The notes beneath the pieces are model-generated. The model was given only the letters and a program-made list of their open reading frames with translations. It ran no database searches and was not told where the DNA came from. Shown here one piece after another: positions 41,981 to 52,917 of a DNA stretch of 64,000 bases. The DNA comes from Sambucus nigra (taxonomy: Eukaryota; Streptophyta; Magnoliopsida; Dipsacales; Adoxaceae), in NCBI GenBank assembly GCA_949130495.1, contig OX422215.1:530827755-530891754 (forward strand). Direction: 5' to 3'. Both the position numbers and the translations under genes were made by a program. Each line of letters opens with the position of its first letter. Position 1 is the stretch's first letter.

Positions 41981-44112
41981 CTAAGGGACGATGTCAGAGG
42001 GCAGAGCCGCAACATCTACAGGAGTGGTCTCCTCAATAACCAGAACTGGATGATCTTCAGAAATGCCGACCCCCTCGACTTGAACTTGGGATTCCACTTG
42101 GTTGAGAGCCTCGGCAATTAGGGGATCGTCCAGTTGAACACCCTCCAGTGAAGGACGAACCGAGGACACGACATCGCCAAACCTGAGGACGACCCATCGG
42201 CAGGCAGTCCTGATTCCTCTTTCCAAATATTCAAGGCCGAAGCCCTGAAACTCGTCAGAAACTTTGTAAGCCTCAACAGCATCGGCCTCGGCTTTCATAA
42301 TGGCTGCTTCAAGTTCAGCTTTGTACTTGGCCTCCATGTTGGTCAAGGCCTCGTCCTTTTCCTTGAGAAGCAAGTCCCTTGCCTTAATGTCCTCGTCCCT
42401 GGCCTTAATATCCTCGTCGTGCTGCCTTGTCAGCTCATTCAGGATCCTTGCATGCTCAGTCCTAGAACTTTCCAACTCGGCCCTTGCAGTGTCAAGCTCA
42501 GACTAAAGATCAGCCTCATGTTGAATAGCCCTTTCGGCCTCATGGAACTTCACCTGATTCTCTGCCATCCACTTGGTTGCTGAGGTGAAGGCACAAACAG
42601 ACTGGGCAAAAAATAAACAGATGTCAAGAGGGGCCGAAGAAATAGTTGGTGAAAGAATGAAATTTAAGATGTGGGTCAGAACCAATACCTGTGCAAGGGA
42701 GTGCAGACCATAGTCGTACACTTTGGCTGGAGGCATCTTTGACAAGAAGTCGTAGTCAGCAGCCGAGGGTGCAGAGAACATTGAGGCCTTGGCTGCCCTC
42801 AGATATGCAATGAGTGACGAGGGCTCGGCCCTCAGATGCGCTAGGTTTTGAGACCAGAAGGCCCCCATACTGGACGAAGAGGTCGTCCCCTCAGAGGCTC
42901 CGACCCCGGCCCTCGTCCGAGAATCAGGTTGAGGGTTAATAGGGGTCTCAGGCTCCTTCCTTTTATTACTATCGGCGGTCAACTCCACCACCGTCGCCCT
43001 AGCGGCCCTCGTCTTCTTCGGAGCCTGTTGAGGCTCCTTTCCTTTCTTCTTTGCCAATCCTGATAATAAGCTGGGAGCAGTCATTTCCCAAAGATAGTCT
43101 GATATACCTGCAGGATGACCTAATAAGAGGACAACACGTCAGAAAAATGCAGAGATAAAGAGGAAACACTTTAAAGAATGGAAAATGTGCAGTATAACTC
43201 ACATAGTTCTGTTAGAGGGCCGACCCTCAGACCATCTTCTTTGAGGAACCGAGGGGTCATCAAGTCTTCAAATTTGGGAAGTTCACCCCCTCTCCCTCGC
43301 CCTCTCAGGTAATCAACAATGTCCTTCTCCTCCAGGCTAAGTCCAGGGTCTGATCTGGCCTTCATAGAGGGGTTAGACCACTTCCTGTGGACCCTCGGAC
43401 TACCGGCAATGGGCTCCCACCCCCCGGAGATATAGAAAAACCTCTTTTTCCAATCATGGTTGGAAGTTTGCGCCACATGGAGGAGTTTCTTCTCAGATCT
43501 CCTTGCCCCCAGATGATAATATCCAGGCTGTTTGGACGAAGAGGTAATGTTGTAACAACCCAAAAATAGGTTGGCCGAGGGCTCGTCGGTGAAGGCATTC
43601 TTCCACAAGGAAATATAGCCCAGGATCGTCCTCCAGGAGTTATGGGGAAATTGAGAGGGAGCAACACCAAGGGCAGAAAGGATGTCTACAATGGCAGTAT
43701 GCAGAGGGAATCTGACTCCGACCTTGAGCATTTGTTCGTAAACTGCAACCTCTCCCTCTCCACAATCAAAAACCCTCTCAGACTCAGAGGGAACCCTCAT
43801 GTTTATGCTGAGAGACACCCCATAGGCATGCCTCCATATCAGGAGGTCGTGATCCCTAATTGAGGAGATAAAGGACGAGGCATGGGAGATATCAACTTCG
43901 TCATCTGTGTCATCGTCCTCGTCCTCAGTCCCCTTCCCCTCGGCCAGAGGGCCCTGTGGAAAAGCCACTTGGAAGGCATGGGGAGATAGGGTTGACACGG
44001 GGACAGCCTCAGAGGGGACCGTACCCTCAGCCTCTTGGCCTGGGCTTAGGTCAGACATCTCCCTCCTACCAGAATTTTTAGCACTAGTTGGCGAGGATGC
44101 TCTCTCGTCCAT
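41981..44112 (-). CDS. Antisense ORF of the Tat element, Transposase_28-like, two probable introns, one stop
   Basis: Exon 1 (44112-43203) opens MDERASSPTSAKNSGRREMS. It has an acidic stretch (EDEDDDTDDEVDI) and a domain with LPFHTA-like PLHTAIVDILSALGVAPSQF, NSWRTILGYISLWKN, GYYHLGARR and HDWKKRFFYISGGWEP. This matches, from memory, the family called putative gypsy-type transposon (Transposase_28). GT-AG introns at 43202-43120 (83 bp, donor GTGAGT) and 42688-42602 (87 bp) restore one frame through CHPAGISDYLWEMTAPSLL and YDYGLHSLAQ to SVCAFTSATKWMAENQ. A TAG at 42505-42503 interrupts a long coiled coil (ARAELESSRTEHARILNEL, KYKAELEAAIMKAEADAVE) that ends ALPSDIVP. Function unknown; extra antisense frames are known from Tat elements. 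Transcription would oppose gag-pol. Confidence 0.75.
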
Positions 44113-44936
44113 CTCACTTGGTTTGGTAGTCTCGGCTGGACGAGCGGACGACCCACAAGACTCAGACAGTTCAAATGGTTTTATGGTGGTAAGAGGAACG
44201 GGAAAGATGGGTCATACCCAATTAGGGTCGGCCCCTCGTCTCCTCTCTTCCTTTTCCTCTATTCGTCTGATCTCGGCGAAGAGCTTCTCTCTCAAGGATG
44301 GGAACTCAGATATTAAGCTATAGAGCCTCCTAAGCATTAAAGGGAAGACTCTACACTTGGAGAAATTACACTAAACTTAGCTAACTTATTTACAAATAAG
44401 TGGGAAATTGACCAGGTTGGACTTTTGGATCAAACAAAGGAACTCAATGGTTTCTGTCAAGAACACCCAAGAACCAGTTGCCAGAGAAGACGCCGGAAAA
44501 GGTTATGGCGCAACTTAAAGAAAATGGCTGCCTATGAGCCTAAAAAACAAACGAAAATAAAGGAAAAAGAGAACGCTGGGGAGAAAGGATTACCTGATGA
44601 AGAGAGCAAGAACTGCCTAGGTCGCTAAGATCGAAGGCTGCAGAAAATGGCGATGAAGGCTGATAAAATTCTAGAGAGAGAAAATGCTTAGGCACGAAGA
44701 AGAAGAAAGAAGAGAGAGAGTTTGAAAATCTCTTAAATACTTTGGTAATAAGTGGACCCATTTACCAAGAAAGGTATAATTAGGGCACAAGGCCCCAAGT
44801 GCACCGCGCAGCCACCATGCCTTGGAAACTGAAACAGCAATGAGTATCTGCCCAGGTGTCACTCACCTAACTGATCGTGCATGCATCTCATTTAAAACAC
44901 TATCCCTCAGCCATCTCAACAGCACCTATGGCTAAG
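44113..44936. other. Tat region between antisense frame and polypurine tract
   Basis: The region holds the likely 5' untranslated part and promoter of the antisense frame. Short plus-strand frames (such as 44425-44628) are lysine-rich products of a GAAAGA-rich stretch and look like chance. No domain is visible. Confidence 0.5.
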
Positions 44937-44950
44937 GGCTGGGGGGTGAT
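44937..44950 (+). other. Tat polypurine tract
   Basis: AAGGGCTGGGGGGTGAT directly precedes the TGATATACCC start of the 3' LTR. Confidence 0.85.
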
Positions 44951-45832
44951 TGATATACCCGTTTATATCCTCGGCCTGGCTGACGATAACCTCCAAACGG
45001 ACGACCCTACGAGGGGCCGACCCTTCATCAGGCTCAAGACGACCACCCAGAGGGGCCAACCCTTCATCATGTTACAGACGACCCTACGAGGGGCCGACCC
45101 CTCCAACGGACTCCATACGACCCCTCAGAGGGGCCGACCCTTCGCCGGGCTCCAGCCGACCCTACGAGGGGCCGACCCTTCACTACTCTCCAGACGACCC
45201 TACGAGGGGCCGACAGTACGAGGCCAGAATTGGGCCAGACTCACTACCGGAAGAAACTTTGCCCTCGGCCTCGGCTCATAGGCCGAGGGTGACATCATCA
45301 TAGTGCATGGTTTGGGAGACGCGTGGAACAGTGCGCGTGAGGCTGACATGGCACAGGGGAGACCGTTATAACAAAATCACACCCTCATATGAGGGAATAT
45401 TATGTCATCATTTGGCATCTACAGGTGTCAACAGGGGATTGGCTAGATCATCATTCACATGCACCATGCATACTTGGGGGGGGGTACACTACACCCCCCA
45501 AGACCTATATATACTTGTCACCTACAACCCTACAGGGGATCGATCCATTAACTGTAGCCCTAGCTAAAACTCTGCTTGTACACACAGTAGAGAGAGAGAG
45601 AGAGGGTTATGTGCATTGTATCCCAGGCCATTAGTGCCCATACTTAGTGGATCACACACTCACAGTGGATGTAGGCCAAATTGGCTGAACCACTATACAT
45701 CATTGTCTTATCTCCTCTTATACTCATCCCCTTCTAGACACTTATACACTTATACATCTCTATGGCTGCCATGGCTGATACTGTTTGAACTTACTATCAC
45801 TTATCTGGTGGTGCTAAATCTTAGCATCATCA
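44951..45832 (+). mobile_element. Tat 3' LTR
   Basis: 882 bp. It holds one more of the 41-bp U3 repeats than the 5' LTR and about 48 bp around TCGGCTCATAGGCCGAGGG (45270-45320) that the 5' LTR lost. It ends AGCATCATCA before the CTAAG target copy. Confidence 0.95.
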
Positions 45833-45837
45833 CTAAG

Positions 45838-46390
45838 TTTCTAAAGGACTTACTCACGGTGAAACATAGGCTAAAGGTAAACAAAAATATATTCTTAGCA
45901 CAGAACGTCAGTGCAGTACTGCTGAGTGACCTTCCACCAAAATTTAAAGATTCGGGTGCCCTAACCATTTCGTGCATCATGGGGAAGGACCAAATTGAGA
46001 TAGCATCAATGGATCAAGGGGTGAGTGTTAACATTCTCCCCTACTCCATCTATAAACAATTAGAATTTGGGGAGCTTAAGCCCATAAAGATAACTCTCTA
46101 GTTAGCGAATCATTCTATGAAGATACCTCCGAGGATTGCTGAGGATGTGATCATCCAAGTTGACACTTTCTACTTACTGGTGGATTTTGACTTTTGGGAA
46201 AACGAACCCTCCTCTCTCTCGAGTAACCATGTTCCCATGATACTTGGCCACCCATTCTTAACTACATCTAATGCACTGACTAACACACGCAATAGGAAAA
46301 TGCAACTCACATTCAGGAAACTGACTCTTGAAACAAACATCTTCAACATCACCAAGTACGAGGGTGATGAAGGCAAATTATGAGAAATGG
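45838..46390 (+). pseudogene. Athila-like aspartic protease, unit B, 3' of the Tat insertion
   Basis: Continuation of the gene cut at 33939. It reads LLTVKHRLKVNKN, SAVLLSDLPPKFKDSG, ISCIMGKDQIEIASMDQGVS (active-site D-Q-G with valine where unit A has alanine), VNILPYSIYKQL and a stop after IKITL. It then goes on in the same frame with MKIPPRIAEDVIIQVDTFYL, VPMILGHPFLTTSNALT and LETNIFNITKYEGDEGKL. GHPF replaces the family's GRPF. It lacks the stop before MDQG and the frameshift of unit A, so this copy is better preserved despite the insertion. Confidence 0.85.
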
Positions 46391-49367
46391 ATCTTATGGA
46401 CGAGACAATACATGAGCTCGTTGAGAGGAATCACATGAGAGAGCCGTTAGGGGTGTGTTTTGTTACCTAAAAGGAGAGCGATAATTCTGACATCGAGCGA
46501 GAGGTAGAAGATGTGTGTTTAGTGACTGCAATTGAGAGAGAGAGGGTACACGGAGTCATGAATGAGAGAGAGAGTCGTGATGAGAGTGTGAGAAAGGATT
46601 TGGAGGTCGAGCAAGAAGAGAGTTAGGGGATATGAGCCTAGAGGACTTTGAGAAAGAATTCAGGCCATAGGATGAGAGCCTCACTATTGAAGTCCAAACT
46701 TTATTGGACTCATTTAGCCACTTAGAAGAGAATGAATGGAAAGATAGGATATATTAATTGCTTCTTCGTGACCAAACACCCATGCCACTTGAGTTCTCGA
46801 ATGCGATCGAGGGAAGACAAGTGTTTTGTCATATTTAGAGCCCGACACATGTGTTTTTGAACCTCAGGGGAATCTAGGTTTAACACGTCCTTCAAATTTT
46901 CATAGAGATGTTCCCTTCAAGTCGGGACAAGTATGTTGCGATTCGATTGGGAACCACAAGGGTATCACTCACGTTATCATTACGAACCTCAAGGTGTTCC
47001 CCTTATATATGGGGCTGATACCCACTTGTTTCAATTATTGGTTTACGATGCGAGGAAGAGGGAGACAAGGAGAGCATCGGACCCCGTGTGTGGGGTCGAA
47101 TGAGTTTTTATAAGGGAGAGAGAGGTCATCACACCCCCTACGTGTATGGGGTGATCCATGTGTATATTAGTGAGTAAATTTAGTTTTAGGATAGTTTAGA
47201 GGTCCGTAGAGGTCACGAGTTAGGAAATTTTTGAGCAGAACGTTGGGTTTCCATGCACGGGAGTGCGCACGCAGATTTCGAGAATGAGGTTGAGGTGTCC
47301 CGAGGTCCCGAGTGTTTAGGGAGTCTTGATATACTTTATAGAGAAGACATTGAGGGTTAGAACACTTAGAATGGAAAAAATATGGCTTATTTGAAGTTTA
47401 AGGTAGTGAGTTTGGCCGAATCGCAGGCCGAACCGGTTCGCCTACACACTCGAACCGGTTCGAATGACCTGATGACAGATTCTCCCCCCAGTTGTGTTTT
47501 CCCACCAAATTCAGTCACTCTTTTCCCCTTTTCACCCGTGATCCAACACCACTGGCCCTTAAAATTAGCTCATCTGTTGTGATGTTTTGTTGCTCCTTCT
47601 TTATGTAGTTATTTTATGCTTTATCGATTCATCATTGCAAGAACTATGTAATTTATCCTTTACCGCCTTGTAATAAATTGTAGCGAAAATGAAAAATTTG
47701 CATTTTAAATATTTGGTTATTTTATTCTTTCACTTATTATTTTTTCTTATTTATCTTTTAGTCCTTTTGATTGAGGACAATGCAAAAGTCTAAGTTATGG
47801 GGGTGACAAGTGCATATTTCTAAAACTTAACAAATTTTTAAAATGCCCAAAAATAAAAAAAGTAGAAAATTTCAAAAATTCACCCCTCCCCCCACACACA
47901 CAAAAAAAAATGAAAATCTCTGAAAAAGTCAAATATATTTTTCTTCAAAATAAATAAAAAGTGAAATTCAAAGCCTTCAAAAAGGTCGCAAAATTTTGTT
48001 TAGAGTCTCAATTTGAAAAATTTTAACTACTAAGAAGAAATTGACCAAAGATGGAGATTAAACGAAAGTTGATTTAACGAATAAGTGGGAAGATTAATAA
48101 ACCCGGTGAGATTTGGAGCCTATCATTATTTTTCAAGAAATTAAATCAATCATAGTTATAATTAACTCAATGTTCGATTCAGTTTTAATTAAGTTGTTGA
48201 AGATCTCGAATTTTTATTTTGATCAGTTACGGGAAACGAGTGAAATGTTGTCTTGAAATATGCGCTAAAATATCTCTAAATTAATTATAATCTCGAGACG
48301 CATATAGTAAAATAATGAGTAATTCGAATATATGAAGTTAGGCCATCGTTTGTTACCCAAAAATAATAGCCATAAAAACGTGTGAAAAAATATCCCTTTT
48401 TGCTAACCCAATTGAGCCAAATAAATTTCTCAATTTCGTTTGATAACCCCAAAAACCCATTTAGCCCGGAGTTGTGAAAATAAGAAAATTCATCTGGCAA
48501 GTCCAAATGGTGCAATAAAGAGGGGCAATAAAAAAATATAAGAAAAATGCGCAACAAAAAAAAGAAAACAAAAAAAATTAGAAAAAGAAAAGAAAAAGAG
48601 AAAAAGCCCGAAAAAGCGCCAAAGGACATAGTAAGCACAACTTTCCAACTCCGAAATTTCCTAACAATTTCTATATTTTCCAATACATCTTACTGCCCGA
48701 AAAAGTCCTAACTGAGCCCGAATAACAAAATTAATTACCGCGTGGAGAGCCTCAGACACGAAAAGATAATAAAAGATATTGATTGGTGTGAATAAGAACC
48801 AAATTTTTTCGTATTCCGATGATGAGATCATTTCACCACAAAAATTCCGTCTTTCAAATTTGTGTGCATGAATTTGTGTTCCATTATATTTACTCTTATA
48901 AATCACACATACCGAGAGAAATAGCCACATTCCGAGTGATTCGTTTGTGAGTGTATCCATGAGAATTGAATCAAAATGAATTTTTAGGAAGTAACATACT
49001 GATCAATCGATGGAAGTTAGCGGTTTAATTTTCGACTTCGCGGACACACAGTACGATTTGAGACTATTACATATAAATTTAAGATGACAATTTTTGAGGA
49101 ATTTAAATCGTACAACTTTTGAGTAATTTAATTTTTTTTCTTTGAGTCGAAGAACATAGGTATTTAATAGCTTGTTGCATACGTTAAATGCAATCGATTG
49201 TCTCCAAAAAATGTAGTCTATCCCAATAAAGTTTTTGTGAGTTCCTTAACCCATACTCTTATTCTTTTTCATTGATAGTGATGATCAAAGTAGATATTCT
49301 TTTTCATTGATAGTGAGGATCAAAGTAGATATCAAAGTAGATATCTTTTTCATTGATAAGGGGGGTA
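46391..49367 (+). other. Athila-like post-protease and 3' non-coding region, unit B
   Basis: Counterpart of 19336-22249. The unknown frame of unit A (19728-20117) is here split: the frame shifts near 46820, and 46826-47113 stays open. Purine tracts occur at about 47790-47812 and 49352-49366. A local tandem duplication (TTTTTCATTGATA and TCAAAGTAGATAT repeated, 49262-49366) is private to unit B and abuts the LTR. GAACCGGTTCG words lie at about 47428-47465. Confidence 0.65.
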
Positions 49368-50805
49368 TGATTCGGTGTAAACATTTCATATTTATCCTCG
49401 TAATTTAGGCATTTTTAGTATCCCGTGTAATTTAATTGAACTGAATTTATCTTATAATCATGCTAATGACCCTATTTGGCAAGTACATCTTGTTTTGTGC
49501 ATTTATCATATGTTTTACAGGTAATTCAAGGAAGTAAACACGAAAAAGAAACTGAAATAGTGGAAGAAATCCTAAGAAAAGAGAAGTCAAGGACATTTTT
49601 GGAATTTGTCACCCGAAACTCGGAGATGGAGTCAACTGCAAAGTCAAAGAGCTTGAAGTCACGAGAAAACTGAAAAAATGGCACCTTAATTCGGGCTACA
49701 GTGAAGGAGTTACGTGAATTTTAAGTCAAAAAATGAAAGAAAATTGAGTGAGTCAATGTCACCCAAACGGGGTTACCCAGAACTGGTTCGGCATACCTAA
49801 AGCACGAATTTGTGTTTAGTGCTGATTTTTTCTAGAGGTGGTTTTAAGTGGGACTCTTGCAAAAAACGTGTGGGGAGTTTTAGTTAGTTTTTGGAGAGAA
49901 TTTTTATGAGTTTTTTTACCTACAAAGAAAGAGGAAAAGAGGTAAGAAGATAGTTTCAATTTTGTTCATCAATCTTACACTTTTATGGATAAATGTTAAA
50001 GATTTTTATTAATAGAGTTTTTCCTTCTTCTCCCACGTTCTTGAAGTAATATTATTTACATGCTATGTTTATTTTTTGAGATTCCAAGCTTTTCATGCAT
50101 GTTTAGAGATAGTTTCATTATGACTTTGATTACATGCACCGTAGATATTATGCTTTCTAATAATTACACCATGTCCGACTAGGTTTATAGAGGGTTAGGG
50201 TATATGAACCCAAACTAGGTGGTGACTTGGGTATAAAATTGAATAAAAATATGGAGATAACTTGAAGACTTGAGGTTTTGTCGAAACACATATTATATAT
50301 ATCTTAACCTCGTTTACACTAGGTAACAGATGTATTTGAGTGTATAATATGTGCATCGGCAATCTAATCATTCATGTTAAATTTATTATATATTAATTAT
50401 TGTATGGAGTTAAATCCTTATATAGTTGATTTTTTGAAATGTTTAATGCTTTATATGAATTATTAATATAATTCTTAACCTTTTATATCCAACGAATGTA
50501 TCGACGATGTGGGGGAGTGTACTCCAATCCTATTTTCCCATAAAACCACTTTATTGTTATCGCATGGGAAGTTAATTCATTAGTTGAATTAGTTTGCTTT
50601 AGTTAATTACAAGATCTCAAAACAATCATCTTTTCCTTCTTTTCATTAGTCAAACATAATATTTTTCATCTTTCCTATTCGTAGTCACGTCTTATGTCCT
50701 ATTCCCTGTGTTCAATACCACACTTTCTCGAATTATTAGTTACACAATCGGCTTACACTTGAGTCGATATAAGTATGAACTAAAGACACTTTTAAAGTCC
50801 CTTCA
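49368..50805 (+). mobile_element. Athila-like 3' LTR, unit B
   Basis: 1438 bp, from TGATTCGGTGTAAAC to CCCTTCA, matching 22250-23686 along its length. The plus-strand frame 49476-49673 is a shadow in the LTR. Confidence 0.82.
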
Positions 50806-51635
50806 TGAAGCCCAAGAAATTGAGGGTGATGTGAGTGAGGATGAAGAGGAGGATACGAAAGACTTGCAAGATGCTTTCAATGAATTGTATGCAAAAACTT
50901 TGAAGATGAATATGGAAAACTTGAAGTTAGAATCTAAGTTGAAGGAATGTACCATATATAATAATAATGATGCTTTGATTGAGGATCTTAGGGAACGTGA
51001 GAATATTCTTCGAGAGAAGCTAGAGTATGTCGAGGGAGAGAGAGATAGTTTGTGAGGTTTGATGGAGGCTATGTAAAATGAGGTTTTATAGTTTGAGGAG
51101 TTTAGGCGTTTGCTCGAGTCTATAATTGGTGAGCTTGAGGAGAGATTGAGAGATTCAAGTAAGGTAATGTTTAATTTGGAGTCTAGTTCAGAAAATCTAG
51201 ATAAGATGTTAATCACCGTTCAAATCAAGGATGATCGGTGTGGTATTAGCTTCAATGATCATGTTTCACCCATTCCCAAAGACAAAAGCATGCATGTGAT
51301 AGATCCACCTAATAACATTAGGAGAGAGCTACTAAGGAAGTTTAGGATAGATCCACCTAGAAATATAAATATTGGACCACCTTTAGGTAACACTTACTGC
51401 CATATCTACATTGGCACTCATTGCAATATTCAGGGTCATCTTAGGCGATTATGTTAAAAACTTCAAAATGCTCCTAGAAAGTTTAATAATAGACTCACTT
51501 CGCTTCCCAAAATCCCTATGCATCATTACACATCTATTTGGGTTAGGAAATTGGACTTAGAGGCTTTTGGACTTTTACTTCATGACTCTCATTTGATTGC
51601 ACGTGATTCTCCTGGTGTTGCATCTTTTGGTTGAT
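50806..51635 (+). pseudogene. GZ gag C-terminal part, unit B
   Basis: Same layout as 23687-24515: acidic coiled coil (DVSEDEEEDTKDLQDAFNEL, DALIEDLRERENILREKLEY), stops near 51052 and 51073, ELEERLRDSSKVMFNL, then a knuckle. The knuckle reads GTHCNIQGHLRRLC: the first cysteine is glycine, and a stop follows, so this copy has lost the zinc site that unit A keeps. The stop inside LR-ENILREK of unit A is absent. The lesions in the two copies are largely different. Confidence 0.75.
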
Positions 51636-52917
51636 CGTGTTGGTTGTTTGTCATACGCAAGTTATGCTTCATGATATATCTTTGCTAGTGTTATGACATG
51701 TGTACTTTTTATATTACATTTTTCTTTTATTGAGGCTTATTTGAAAAAATATAAAAATATTTTTGGTTTTATATATTTTTTTGAAAATACAAAAAGATTT
51801 TCTTTTTGAATTTTTTTTTTAAAAAGTTCAAAGAGATTTTCGATTTTGGTATGGCATATTGGTGTGTTTGAATTCATTTCATTCTGTACTTTCCATGTAT
51901 CTAGGACATTTTGTTATGACTTTGGATGCTTAGATTGTTCTTAACCATGTTTATGGAGTTGTTTCGACATTGATTTTCTTTATGGATTCGACTTTGTATT
52001 TTCCTCCGCACACACATGCATGAGCTTATTGGATTTTGACTTCATAATGTACATTTGAGCTTCGTTAGATGTTCTCCTATCAATCTTATCATCTACATAT
52101 TTGTTTGACTATGGAGGATTTGTGCATGTAAGAACGTTTGCTAGTGAGGATTTTGTTTTGTATTCAAAATATGATGTGTGCATGGGAAAGGGTTGCGAGA
52201 GAATAATAATCTCGTCGTGAAATCCACCGTTTAAAAGAGCCCGAGAAAACCAAGATTATAAAAAGAATAAAATGACAAAAAGGGGGAAATTAGTTTAGTT
52301 TGATATATTCATTCAAATAAAAAGAAAAGATATATTTTGAGGGAGTTTGGATTGAAATATCAAAGGGTTTTCACAATGAAAATGTATCATAGTTAAGGTT
52401 ATTTTATCATGACGCCATTGATTTGTAGAATCATTAAAATTCTAGGCTTGTGTGCATTGTGCTTGTTTTGTTTATTAAGTTCAACTTTATTTGTCACTTG
52501 AGCCTAAAGCTTAGTTTGATAAAGTTTTGCGGTCAATTATAACTTCTTGAACATATTTGAATGGTTGGGTTATAATTCTTTTGTTTCTAGTTCACGCCCA
52601 TTCATTCCATTCCATCCATTTGGACACATCGATACTATGCCAGTGTGTAAAGATTGTGTTTTATATGGTATATTTGTTGTATTTGTGAAATTTGCATTTT
52701 TTTATAAATTGAAAAATTCTAAAAATAGTTGGTTGTGATTCTTTTGAGTTTATCCTTGCATGAGTTTAAGTGATATATATTTGATATACTTGTCATGACA
52801 CTCTGTATTTAGTTGTTCTTATCCTTTTCCTTGTTTATTTTGGACAATTAAAAAGGGGAGAAAGAATTATGAATTATGGGGGAGTGAGAATTTGAATTAT
52901 GGGGGAGATTGGAGAAT
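51636..52917 (+). other. GZ 3' untranslated region and polypurine tract
   Basis: No pol motif is found between gag and the LTR. The UTR runs past the unit B edge (52220) and resembles the GW UTR after 63480 (AAGCCACCGTTTA-like start, CTAGTTCACRCC). The tract at 52846-52917 has AAAAAGGGGAGAAAGAATTA, then twice ATTATGGGGGAG, and directly precedes TGATTTACTTGATTTG. Confidence 0.65.

Larger units (their letters stand above)
33935..45837 (+). mobile_element. Tat-lineage Ty3/gypsy element with target duplication CTAAG
   Basis: LTRs at 33940-34740 and 44951-45832 have TG and CA ends. CTAAG precedes the first (33935-33939) and follows the second (45833-45837). The uninterrupted sequence in unit A has a single CTAAG at 18790, so both ends are exact. 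Domain order inside: leader, gag, protease, reverse transcriptase, RNase H, second RNase H, integrase, tandem array, antisense reading frame, polypurine tract. The element is richer in G and C than all its surroundings. Stops and frameshifts in every domain make it inactive. In the first 110 bp the LTRs differ at about six sites, mostly transitions, so the insertion is not recent. Confidence 0.97.
25105..52220. repeat. 15.1-kb tandem duplication, unit B, with Tat insertion
   Basis: The unit starts at the same TTAAACATCC as unit A and ends at CTCGTCGTGA (52220), after which GZ continues into its own LTR. Without the Tat element (33940-45832) and its 5-bp target copy it is about 15.2 kb. It keeps longer open frames than unit A in GY gag and Athila-like gag. 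Confidence 0.93.

Noticed and set aside
44425..44628. Lysine-rich 67-codon plus-strand frame in the Tat element
   Set aside because: It comes from GAAAGA-rich DNA upstream of the antisense frame and has no partner domain.
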